Below, piece by piece: positions 57,526 to 64,000 of a stretch of 64,000 bases of DNA; positions within the stretch are counted from its first letter, which is position 1; every line of letters begins with the position of its first letter. Source of the DNA: Sphingomonas parapaucimobilis NBRC 15100. GTDB taxonomy: Bacteria > Pseudomonadota > Alphaproteobacteria > Sphingomonadales > Sphingomonadaceae. The DNA lies in the NCBI RefSeq assembly GCF_000787715.1, contig NZ_BBPI01000070.1, positions 1 through 64,000 of the forward strand, read 5' to 3'. The notes below the pieces were generated by a model. The model searched no databases, was not told the origin of the DNA, and saw only the letters and a program-made list of their open reading frames with translations. The position numbers and the translations under genes were made by a program.

Positions 57526-59628
57526 TCACCTTTTCGCTTCGTTTTGGAGGGATGGCGCGGGCACCTGATGGGCCGCGCCATTCCCCCCTATAGGGGGGAG
57601 GTGTGTTGGGGGGGGTGTTTGGGGGGACTGGTTGGGGGTGTCCGGGGAATGTGTTTGGGGGCCGTTTGGGGTGGCGTTTGGGGAACCCAGATCAACCTCT
57701 CGGATGCCCGTCACATCGCGCCCCTTGCCGCTGTCACGCCACAGGAAGCCCTTCTCGATCCGACGCGCCACGAACAGGCGTTCCATCGCCCGCTTGAGCC
57801 GCGCCTTGCCGATTCCCTGGGAATGCGGCAGCCCCTCGAAGACAGCGGGGGCATAATTCGGACCCGAGCTGTCGGACACCGCACGCCGCTGCCGATCGCG
57901 CTCCGCCAGGCACTTCAGGAACACCTCATTGTCGTAGGCGGCCTCTGCGATCGCCCGGTGTTCCCGCATGGCATCCTCGGGCACGTCCTCGTGGCGGACG
58001 AATGCCCAGTTGTGCCACAGGAAGCGAACCGACTTGCCGCGCTCCGAATAGTTCGGCTTGCTGTTGGTCAGCACGCGCGCCGCCGGATCATGCACCTCGC
58101 CTTCCCGGGTGCTCTCCAGACCGAGAAAGATCCGCGAACGAACCTGATTTTCCCACGCCGTCGAGCCGCTGAACTCGTCCCCGGCCTTGTTGGGATGGCC
58201 GATCAGGATGACGACGCCGTTGATCTCCTCCGCCAAGCCGTCGACCAGACCAGCGAACGCCGCCACCTGATTGCGGATGTTCTCGTTCCCGGTGAAGAAG
58301 TGCGCGACGTTGTCGAGCGTGACATGCGTCGCGCCCGTGGCGGCAATCGTCGCCTTCAGGCTGGCCCACCGCTCGGTCGTGCTCATCCGCCCTTCCGCGT
58401 CGAACGTGCACAGTTCCTTGTTCAGCATCCCTTTGAGAGAAACGAGCAGCAGCTTGCCGCGCAGGTCCCGCCAGGTGATGCCCAGCGCCTTGTTGATCGA
58501 CTCCTGCCGACGATGCATTTCGTCAATCGGATCTTCGCAGGTGATGTAGAGCGACACACCCTGACGGACGGGCACGCCCAGAAACGGCAGTCCGGCGGCG
58601 GAGCAGGTCATGCGCTGCTGGGTCAGCAACGACTTGCCCGTCGCGCCCATGCCGGTCACGAAAACCATGCTACGCCAAGGCTCCCAGCCCTCCAGGCCCC
58701 ATTCACGATCCGGCACGGTCTTGCCCGCGAACTCGCTGGCGTCGACGACGGGCAAGAGAGCGACGTCGGGCTTAGTCCGAATTTCGTCCGAAGTGGCGAT
58801 GGGGGCCGCGTCGACCAGCGCGGTCAGTTCGGCTGCATCGCCGTCCCAGTTGAGCACGTCACCCTTGTCGGGCAGGCGGGGCAGATGAACGATGACCGGG
58901 CGTCCCTCTGCTCGCTCAACGTCCGCCTTCACCTTGTCCGCGAGCTTCGCGCCGGTGTTGTCGTTATCGGGAAGGATGATGACCGACCGGCCTTTCACGT
59001 ACCCGGAGAAGTCGTAGCCCCGCCAATCCTTGCTTGACGTGGCGATGAGCCCCCAGGACGCCAGACGATCGGCCTTGGCTTCTCCTTCCGCCATATAGAT
59101 CGCGGCGTCCTTCGGGGCGTTCGCCAGATCCTTCAGGCGATAGGGCACCTGATTGTCACCGCGGCCCCAGCGCCAGCCGCCTGCGCCGTCCGGATGATCG
59201 TAAGCGAATTCCTTGCTGCGATCGCCACGGCCCGGCTGGATGCGGTGCTTGCGATACAGCACTTTGCCCGTCGCATCGGTGAAAAGGAAGGTCGCGACGA
59301 TGCGCTGCCCCGGATGGAGCTTGATCGCATGCGCCCGCGCACGGTCCGGAATCAGGCCCTCGCGGACCAGCCACGCCACGGCTTCGGCTTTGTCGAGACC
59401 GTACGCGTGGCGCAGCAGCTCCAGGGTTCCGCCCGATTGGTCAGCCTCGGTGTCTTTGAAGGCGCCCGTGTTGGAATAGACGATGCGGGCGCCCTGATTG
59501 CCCCAGCGCATCTCGCCAGGCTTGGACAGCCGCTTGTTGGGCTCACCCCAGACACGCTGCGCAACCGTCCCGATCAGCGAACCGAACGACGTCGTCTCCT
59601 GCGGTTCGGCGTAGGATACCGCGCTCAT
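57526..59628 (-). CDS. TOPRIM-primase/RecA-like helicase protein
   Basis: A 700-aa replication protein. The N-terminal third has a TOPRIM domain (AEGEAKADRLA at about residue 180; ILPDNDNTGAK at about 219). The middle is a RepA/DnaB-like ATPase with Walker A GMGATGKSLL (about 326) and Walker B-like HVTLDNVAHFF (about 435). The C-terminus ends in an Asn/Pro/Thr-rich tail whose DNA is strikingly G-rich on the plus strand. It probably starts replication of the excised element. The start overlaps the upstream gene by 4 nt. Confidence 0.88.
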   Translation of the reverse strand: MSAVSYAEPQETTSFGSLIGTVAQRVWGEPNKRLSKPGEMRWGNQGARIVYSNTGAFKDTEADQSGGTLELLRHAYGLDKAEAVAWLVREGLIPDRARAHAIKLHPGQRIVATFLFTDATGKVLYRKHRIQPGRGDRSKEFAYDHPDGAGGWRWGRGDNQVPYRLKDLANAPKDAAIYMAEGEAKADRLASWGLIATSSKDWRGYDFSGYVKGRSVIILPDNDNTGAKLADKVKADVERAEGRPVIVHLPRLPDKGDVLNWDGDAAELTALVDAAPIATSDEIRTKPDVALLPVVDASEFAGKTVPDREWGLEGWEPWRSMVFVTGMGATGKSLLTQQRMTCSAAGLPFLGVPVRQGVSLYITCEDPIDEMHRRQESINKALGITWRDLRGKLLLVSLKGMLNKELCTFDAEGRMSTTERWASLKATIAATGATHVTLDNVAHFFTGNENIRNQVAAFAGLVDGLAEEINGVVILIGHPNKAGDEFSGSTAWENQVRSRIFLGLESTREGEVHDPAARVLTNSKPNYSERGKSVRFLWHNWAFVRHEDVPEDAMREHRAIAEAAYDNEVFLKCLAERDRQRRAVSDSSGPNYAPAVFEGLPHSQGIGKARLKRAMERLFVARRIEKGFLWRDSGKGRDVTGIREVDLGSPNATPNGPQTHSPDTPNQSPQTPPPTHLPPIGGNGAAHQVPAPSLQNEAKR
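57608..57685 (+). other. G-tract cluster with G-quadruplex potential
   Basis: The plus strand has runs of 8, 6, 5, 4, 5 and 4 G residues separated by short T-rich spacers. This matches the simple G-quadruplex pattern. It encodes the disordered PNQSPQTPPPTHLPP tail of the primase/helicase on the minus strand. Confidence 0.6.
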
Positions 59629-60095
59629 GCGTACCGCTCCACGATCGGCAGATCATGCTCGACCGACAGCCGGTAAGCGTAATCCGAAGCCTGATGCGAC
59701 TTGGTGAAGCGCACGCCCACGCCGCCGCCGCCCATCGAAGCCTTCACCCCGACGATGTAGCCGCCCGCGACGGGGAAGATGCAGACCGCCCAGCGTTCCG
59801 ACTCTTCACCCAGGCCACGCAGTTCGATCAGTTCGGCAGACGGACGCAGGCCGTACAACCGCTTTTCGTCGGGGGAGAGGCGCAGCCGAGCACCCAGCCG
59901 TCCCTTCGGGACGGGCTGAGCACGATACCAGGCATCGAGCGTCGGATAAGCGACGATCCCGCGATCGATGCCGAGGACCTCGTTGAGGTCACTCGGGCTG
60001 TTGATCTGTCTGCGGAACGCTGCGACCGCCGCCGCCGCCTTGACGGGCACTTCGGGTGCCTGCCTGGACGCGATGGAGATGATGGTGGCGCTCAT
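59625..60095 (-). CDS. Hypothetical protein of the replication operon
   Basis: A 156-aa protein (MSATIISIASRQAPEVPVKA), soluble, with a mixed alpha/beta look (ERWAVCIFPVAGGYIVGVKA). It overlaps both neighbours by 4 nt, so it belongs to the replication operon. No family is recognised. Confidence 0.65.
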   Translation of the reverse strand: MSATIISIASRQAPEVPVKAAAAVAAFRRQINSPSDLNEVLGIDRGIVAYPTLDAWYRAQPVPKGRLGARLRLSPDEKRLYGLRPSAELIELRGLGEESERWAVCIFPVAGGYIVGVKASMGGGGVGVRFTKSHQASDYAYRLSVEHDLPIVERYA

Positions 60096-60361
60096 TCGGC
60101 ACCACCTTTCAAGCCCCAGGGCTTCAGGGGCTCCGCCGTCTCCGGCGCGCGGCGGGCCAATTCGGCCATCACGGCGCCCGCAGCGACGAGCGTTGCTATG
60201 TCCTCGATGTCGATGTGGGGCCGGTGGTTCACCAAGAAATTAGCGATCCCCTCCACGAGGTGACCGCATGCACCAGACGCTTCCCAGCCGTCGGGCAACG
60301 CGATCTCGTCGGTCATCAGATGAAGCATTTCGGCAGCTTCGGCCGACATGTCGAACTTCAT
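60092..60361 (-). CDS. Hypothetical small protein of the replication operon
   Basis: An 89-aa acidic protein (MKFDMSAEAAEMLHLMTDEI), helical, with 4-nt overlaps on both sides. No motif is recognised. The overlaps are the main support. Confidence 0.62.
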   Translation of the reverse strand: MKFDMSAEAAEMLHLMTDEIALPDGWEASGACGHLVEGIANFLVNHRPHIDIEDIATLVAAGAVMAELARRAPETAEPLKPWGLKGGAE

Positions 60362-60645
60362 GCGTCCTTCTCCTGCTGCTCGGTGATGCGCCAGACGATC
60401 GCCTTTGCACCGCTGACATTGCGACGGCGCAGGCCGGTGTCGAAGATGGCCTTCCGGTCCCGCAACTCGGTGAAGCGCGGCTGGAGGCTGTACCGGGGGT
60501 ATTTGGCGATGGTGCAGGTCTCATCGACGGTGAGCCCGGCGGGATGGGCGTGAAGCGTGCGGTACACCACGGCACGTAGCCGTTCCGATGCATCGGCGAT
60601 GCTGCCGTACGCTGCTGCGCTGGTGTCGGTCTGACGGCGGGTCAT
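60358..60645 (-). CDS. Hypothetical protein, possible winged helix
   Basis: A 95-aa basic protein from the ATG at 60645. The segment ERLRAVVYRTLHAHPAGLTV followed by YSLQPRFTELRDRKAIFDTG resembles a winged helix-turn-helix. It could bind DNA in replication or control. It has 4-nt overlaps on both sides. Confidence 0.62.
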   Translation of the reverse strand: MTRRQTDTSAAAYGSIADASERLRAVVYRTLHAHPAGLTVDETCTIAKYPRYSLQPRFTELRDRKAIFDTGLRRRNVSGAKAIVWRITEQQEKDA

Positions 60646-60848
60646 GCGGCGGCTCCCCACGCGAGGGAGGCGATCAGATACGCGCGGGACTGGGACATCC
60701 CGAACGCCGCCAGCCGTTGCAGGCGGAGGACAGCGGTGGTATCTACCTCGTTGCTGATGTGATGAATGTTCAGATCGGGTCGTGCGGCGGCAACCGCGCG
60801 ACCCTTTCGCTTATTGGGCTTTGGCGCCCGGGCCGACGAGGTCTGCAT
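60642..60848 (-). CDS. Hypothetical small basic protein
   Basis: A 68-aa protein with a basic N-terminus (APKPNKRKGRAVAAARPDLN) and a helical C-terminus (TTAVLRLQRLAAFGMSQSRA). It lies 3 nt after the AlpA-like gene and overlaps the next gene by 4 nt. No family is recognised. Confidence 0.58.
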   Translation of the reverse strand: MQTSSARAPKPNKRKGRAVAAARPDLNIHHISNEVDTTAVLRLQRLAAFGMSQSRAYLIASLAWGAAA

Positions 60849-60851
60849 CGT

Positions 60852-61046
60852 TCACGCGACCTGCTCGGACGTCGAGCCGAAGCGGTTGCTCGCTTTCCAC
60901 GCCTCGATGTCCGCCGGATCATAGGCGATTTTGACACCTGCGCGGATGAACTTGGGACCCCTGCCCAAGACGCGCCAATTGGCGAGCGTCTTGGCTGCGA
61001 CGCCCACTCGCGGCGCTGCTTCCGCGGGAGAAAGGAGTTTTTCCAT
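60852..61046 (-). CDS. AlpA/MerR-type helix-turn-helix protein
   Basis: A 64-aa DNA-binding protein. LLSPAEAAPRVGVAAKTLAN then WRVLGRGPKFIRAGVKIAYD and DIEAWKASNRF is the HTH_17/AlpA excisionase-like fold. In related elements such proteins regulate or direct excision with the integrase. It begins the replication operon. Confidence 0.82.
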   Translation of the reverse strand: MEKLLSPAEAAPRVGVAAKTLANWRVLGRGPKFIRAGVKIAYDPADIEAWKASNRFGSTSEQVA

Positions 61047-61137
61047 TTTGTCCTCCAGTCCGCTCGGGAATGAGCGGGTTACGGAGGGGTTGTCGGGGAT
61101 TCTCGCCGATCAGTCGGCCGATGGGGCCTGCAATTCC

Positions 61138-62259
61138 CTAGTTGGAATTATCGGCCTTATTACTGGCCTTGGCGGCATTCGAATCCCGTCGGTGCTGGAT
61201 CATAGCCGTTACGCTGGCCCGAACGCTCGACTCAGCTGGCTCTTTGCCACGAGCGTTGAACCAAGACGCCATGTAATTTTCAGCAACCGCCTGCGGAACT
61301 TCGCCAGAAATGATGCGCGCGAATATGTCCTCCGTGCCATCCATCTCCATCAGCGCGGCCTCAGCAGAACGCCAATCGTATCGGGGTTTCGGTCCACGTT
61401 TTTTCGGGAGCGGCGGCGGTGCCGTGATAGACGGCTGACTATCGTCGATCTCCGACACATCAGGCTGTGTAGGTGGATTTGCAGCCTGCAATAGCGCCTG
61501 TGCCCTAAGCTCGATTAATGCATCGGGTGACGTAGGGTGCTTCTCGTATATTGAGTCTCGCAGCATTTCTATTACGTTTTTATCTTCCGCGTATATATCC
61601 GCCGTGAACGTACTATTGAATATTTGAAGTGATGCTTGGTCTTTCGGTGCGGGCGAATTTGGATATATTGGGCTTATCGCTCCACGGAGAAAACGAGCCC
61701 GAGCCACGTCAAAAGTGCACTGCCACACATCGCGTTTCAAAACAGTGGTTGCACCCGTACTCCAATCGAAGACGCGAAAAACAAGATTGCCCGCAGCTGC
61801 TCTGCGGTGCATCCATACGAACACCTTCTCGCGAAGGACCGCTGCGCGTTGCCAGCGCAGCTGCTCCATTTCTGACCTGTCGTATGCAACGGACCACTCT
61901 GCGAACGTAATGTTGCGGTCAATTGTGTCGCTAACTCCGGCCAGCAGCGCTGCCCTCGCGCTATAGTGGTTATACGCGATGAAGTCGGCAATCCTATCCT
62001 CGGGCTTTAGGCCTGGGTTATCGATCGAGGACGGGTAAGATGCGCCGGGTGAATACCGGATCTTATGGTATTGCTCATCCTGCGGCTGGAAAACGTCAGC
62101 TGGTTTGGGGAGGGGGTCTGGTCTGATCATCTGACGCTCAAGGCCAGTCCATTCACCATCGGGGGACATCTTACGGCCAAGCGCCTCAAAAATTTGTGGC
62201 ACAGACTGAAAGCCGGGTATTGGGCAAGGCCAGCTTTCAGGGTCATTCCAATTGATCAT
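61138..62259 (-). CDS. Hypothetical protein next to the integrase
   Basis: A 373-aa protein from the ATG at 62259, with GGAGGG about 5 nt upstream. The N-terminal part is unassigned. The C-terminus has a Pro-rich linker, then KKRGPKPRYDWRSAEAALME and WFNARGKEPAESSVRASVTA, which resembles a DNA-binding tail I have seen in proteins of mobile elements. GC is lower than in the backbone. Function unknown. Confidence 0.65.
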   Translation of the reverse strand: MINWNDPESWPCPIPGFQSVPQIFEALGRKMSPDGEWTGLERQMIRPDPLPKPADVFQPQDEQYHKIRYSPGASYPSSIDNPGLKPEDRIADFIAYNHYSARAALLAGVSDTIDRNITFAEWSVAYDRSEMEQLRWQRAAVLREKVFVWMHRRAAAGNLVFRVFDWSTGATTVLKRDVWQCTFDVARARFLRGAISPIYPNSPAPKDQASLQIFNSTFTADIYAEDKNVIEMLRDSIYEKHPTSPDALIELRAQALLQAANPPTQPDVSEIDDSQPSITAPPPLPKKRGPKPRYDWRSAEAALMEMDGTEDIFARIISGEVPQAVAENYMASWFNARGKEPAESSVRASVTAMIQHRRDSNAAKASNKADNSN

Positions 62260-62291
62260 GCTGCCCTCCGCAGAGCGTCCGCATAATGAAA

Positions 62292-62344
62292 GGGGCGGCA
62301 GGCTGGGCGGAAACCAGCCGTTCGGGAGCTACCCTAGCCGCCCC
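62292..62344 (-). terminator. Possible terminator after the integrase
   Basis: GGGGCGGC (62292-62299) pairs with GCCGCCCC (62337-62344) over a long loop; on the minus strand the second arm is followed by TTTCATT. The loop is long and the U-tract short, so confidence is low. Confidence 0.35.
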
Positions 62345-62348
62345 AGCA

Positions 62349-63590
62349 TCACGCCCGCCTTTCAGCGAGCGCAATTATGTTGGTTTCGTCTGTCTCGGTC
62401 AGAACCTGTTCAATATGCGTTGCCCAGGCGTCGAGCGCGGCCCGCTTTTCATCGGTCCACTCGTGCCGCTGGTACACGCCAGCAACGCCGGATCTAGCGC
62501 CCGACAAGTGATTCAGCACGGCCTCTGTCACCTCGAAGCGGATGCCCAGCCGCTGGAAGCCCGTCGCAAGGGTGCGGCGCAGATCGTGCAGTCGCCAGCC
62601 GGGGATCGGTTCGCCACCGTCCTTGGCCAACAACGCGTCGATCTTTTCCTTGCCTTTGGAATGGGCAGTAAACGCGCCGTCGGCCTTCGTCGTGAACACC
62701 AGCCCCTTGCGCGGCCATTTGTCCCCCTTGGCCATCTTGTCGATCGTCTCGATCGCCAGTTGGCTGAGCGGGACGGCGTGGGGCTCGCCATTTTTGGTCC
62801 GCTCGCCTGGGATGCGCCACAGGGCCTTCGCGCGGTCCAGCTCGGTCCAAGCCATGCCGGTCACTTCCTCGCGGCGCTGGCCGGTAACGATCAAAAGACG
62901 GATGATCGGCCCGAAGCAACGATGGCAACCGGGTGCCGCAAGCCAGACGCGGCGCAGCTCGTCGTCGGACAGCACACGATCCCGCGCTTTGACCGGCGGC
63001 GGCGTCTCCATGCCCTCCATCGGCGATATGGAAATGTCGCCACGCCAGATCGCCCATTTGAACAGGCGCCGGAGGATGGCGAACACATTGCGGCGCCCGG
63101 CCTGCTGGTCAGACGGCATAGCGTCGAACACCATGACGATGTCCGCGCGCGTGATGAGGGGCAGGGCCTTCTTGGCGAGCACAGGCTTCACATGGATGCG
63201 TAGTGACCGCTCGACCAGGGCGCGCCACCCATCGCCCTTGCACGACTTCAGGAAGCTGTCGGCATAGGCGCTGAACGCCAGGTCGACCGCTTCCCGGCGG
63301 CGCTTCTTCTCCGCCTCTGCTGGATCGATGCCCTGTGCGATCAGGACAGACAGCCGCTCCGCCTCGGTGCGGGCCGTGGTGGGTGTCCAGGGCGATCCAT
63401 GGCCGCCGATCGTGAAGCGCTGGGTCTTCGCCTCGCGTCCGCCCATTCGGTACTGCAGGACATAGGATAGCGCCCCGGCCGGGGTGATCTTCACCCCGAA
63501 CCCCTTCAGGTCCTCGTCCCACAGGAAGGCGGCCGACGGCCCCGGACGGAGCGCGTCGATCGTCCTTTTATTGACCTTTCCCGTCGGCAT
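62349..63590 (-). CDS. int: Tyrosine recombinase (integrase), P4-like
   Basis: Integrates and excises the element at trmB. The 413-aa protein starts at ATG 63590 (MPTGKVNKRTIDALRPGPSA). It has the N-terminal DUF4102-type arm-binding domain (DLKGFGVKITPAGALSYVLQ), a core-binding domain, and a catalytic domain with Arg239 (TGQRREEV), Lys266, His335 and Arg338 (LHDLRRT), His361 (LNHLSG) and Tyr373 (VYQRHEW). The gene lies 120 bp from attR. Two arm-type motif copies are just upstream of its start, so it may regulate itself. Confidence 0.94.
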   Translation of the reverse strand: MPTGKVNKRTIDALRPGPSAAFLWDEDLKGFGVKITPAGALSYVLQYRMGGREAKTQRFTIGGHGSPWTPTTARTEAERLSVLIAQGIDPAEAEKKRRREAVDLAFSAYADSFLKSCKGDGWRALVERSLRIHVKPVLAKKALPLITRADIVMVFDAMPSDQQAGRRNVFAILRRLFKWAIWRGDISISPMEGMETPPPVKARDRVLSDDELRRVWLAAPGCHRCFGPIIRLLIVTGQRREEVTGMAWTELDRAKALWRIPGERTKNGEPHAVPLSQLAIETIDKMAKGDKWPRKGLVFTTKADGAFTAHSKGKEKIDALLAKDGGEPIPGWRLHDLRRTLATGFQRLGIRFEVTEAVLNHLSGARSGVAGVYQRHEWTDEKRAALDAWATHIEQVLTETDETNIIALAERRA

Positions 63591-63604
63591 TTCGTGCCCC
63601 GCCA

Positions 63605-63624
63605 GCAATCACCTGGCAATCACC
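63605..63624. promoter_or_regulatory. Candidate integrase arm-type sites, right end
   Basis: GCAATCACC at 63605 and again at 63616, direct repeats 11 bp apart, mirror the pair at 41608 and 41619. They lie between the integrase start and attR, so binding could also repress int. Confidence 0.6.
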
Positions 63625-63710
63625 GTAGCGGGAAGTGGGGGGAACATCAAGGAAACGCCGGGATGAGCGTACGAGAAGGAAGGGGGTGAACGAAGCTGGA
63701 ACAGGAGGGC

Positions 63711-63739
63711 CTAGCGGCGGATATACCTGAAATACCACA
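63711..63739. repeat. attR: trmB 3' end
   Basis: The right copy of the 29-bp direct repeat and the end of the intact trmB gene (WYFRYIRR, TAG). The crossover lies somewhere within this repeat. Confidence 0.87.
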
Positions 63740-64000
63740 CCTCATGCCCCTGGCGGCGGGCCTTGCGTTCGTAGCGCGTCTCGGGCCAGTCGGCGGGGCG
63801 GGTGAGGAAGTCGGCGGGCGTGCGGGCCTGCCATTCGAAATCGTCCCGGCCGTTCATGATCATCATCGACCAGTGGCAATAGGTCGGGTCGTCGGTCCCC
63901 AGGCGAAATTCGCCGCCCGGCTTCAGCTTGCGCGCGATGGTGTCGAGCGGGCCGTGGTTCATCATCCGCCGCTTGGCATGGCGCGCCTTGGGCCAGGGAT
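63711..64000 (-). CDS. trmB: tRNA (guanine-N7-)-methyltransferase, partial
   Basis: Forms m7G46 in tRNA. Only the C-terminal part is in the window; the gene continues past the right edge. PWPKARHAKRRMM at the edge is the TrmB signature, followed by LKPGGEFRLGTDDPTYCHWS and the C-terminal RYERKARRQGHEVWYFRYIRR region. Its 3' end is the attachment site of the island, and the reading frame is kept intact by the element's own copy of the end. Confidence 0.93.
   Translation of the reverse strand, partial: PWPKARHAKRRMMNHGPLDTIARKLKPGGEFRLGTDDPTYCHWSMMIMNGRDDFEWQARTPADFLTRPADWPETRYERKARRQGHEVWYFRYIRR

Larger units (their letters stand above)
41501..63739. mobile_element. Integrative mobilizable element at the trmB 3' end (about 22 kb)
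   Basis: Bounded by a 29-bp direct repeat (26/29 identical) that reproduces the 3' end of trmB, with a tyrosine integrase next to the right end and paired GCAATCAC motifs just inside both ends. It contains a MobV-type relaxase but no conjugation-channel genes, a replication module, three phage-related genes and many hypotheticals. Several stretches (43-44.6 kb, 48-49.9 kb, 56.5-57.1 kb, 61.4-62.2 kb) are visibly more AT-rich than the backbone. None of the backbone hairpin repeats occurs inside it. Confidence 0.88.

Noticed and set aside
41501-63739. Complete prophage
   Set aside because: No terminase, portal, capsid or lysis genes; a relaxase and oriT-like region are present instead.

Overview
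The window is a GC-rich chromosomal segment that looks like Sphingomonas or a close relative (Sphingomonadales, Alphaproteobacteria). The clues are the sdhC-sdhD-sdhA order, a propionyl-CoA/methylmalonyl-CoA operon, a cyoABCD quinol oxidase, plant-type glutamate-cysteine ligase, dense 1-4 nt gene overlaps, and many GC-rich dispersed hairpin repeats between genes. No rRNA, tRNA or CRISPR array was seen.

Chromosomal backbone, 1-41.5 kb. Minus strand: succinate dehydrogenase (143-2744). Plus strand: a soluble globin-type chemotaxis transducer, an SDR oxidoreductase and prmA (2951-6147). Plus strand: a propionate block pccB, mce, an enoyl-CoA hydratase, methylmalonyl-CoA mutase, bioB and pccA (6367-14875), followed by an opposing CitE-like lyase. 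Plus strand: cyoABCD (16414-20322). Minus strand: a glycogen operon glgP-glgB-glgC-glgA-pgm-glgX (31321-20375). Then come mntH, ubiA, two tandem glycosyltransferases, a PPK2 kinase, rsmE, gshA, an ICMT-like membrane protein and small hypotheticals. Twelve repeat loci punctuate this part. One lies in frame inside the methylmalonyl-CoA mutase gene, one supplies the C-terminal codons of the CitE-like lyase, and one supplies the ribosome binding site of glgX.

Mobile island, about 41.5-63.74 kb. An integrated element of about 22 kb sits at the 3' end of trmB, whose intact copy runs off the right edge. It is bounded by a 29-bp imperfect direct repeat (26/29) encoding the TrmB C-terminus. Paired GCAATCAC motifs spaced 11 bp lie just inside both ends and look like integrase arm sites. 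From right to left it holds a tyrosine integrase, a hypothetical protein, an AlpA-like regulator with a compact replication operon ending in a TOPRIM/helicase protein, a three-gene block encoding a phage-virion-like protein and an M15-type peptidase domain, a MobV-type relaxase preceded by five clustered inverted repeats (candidate oriT), a membrane protein plus small Pro-rich proteins, an XRE regulator diverging from a seven-gene hypothetical operon, a PIN-domain protein coupled to a 280-aa partner, and a degenerate ImmA-like protein. No type IV secretion, capsid, terminase or portal genes were seen, so it is best described as an integrative mobilizable element with phage-derived cargo.

Most notable: a probable +1 frameshift site (CCC TGA C) joining the 238-aa virion-like protein to the M15 domain, the repeat inserted in frame in methylmalonyl-CoA mutase, and the PIN-plus-large-partner pair.
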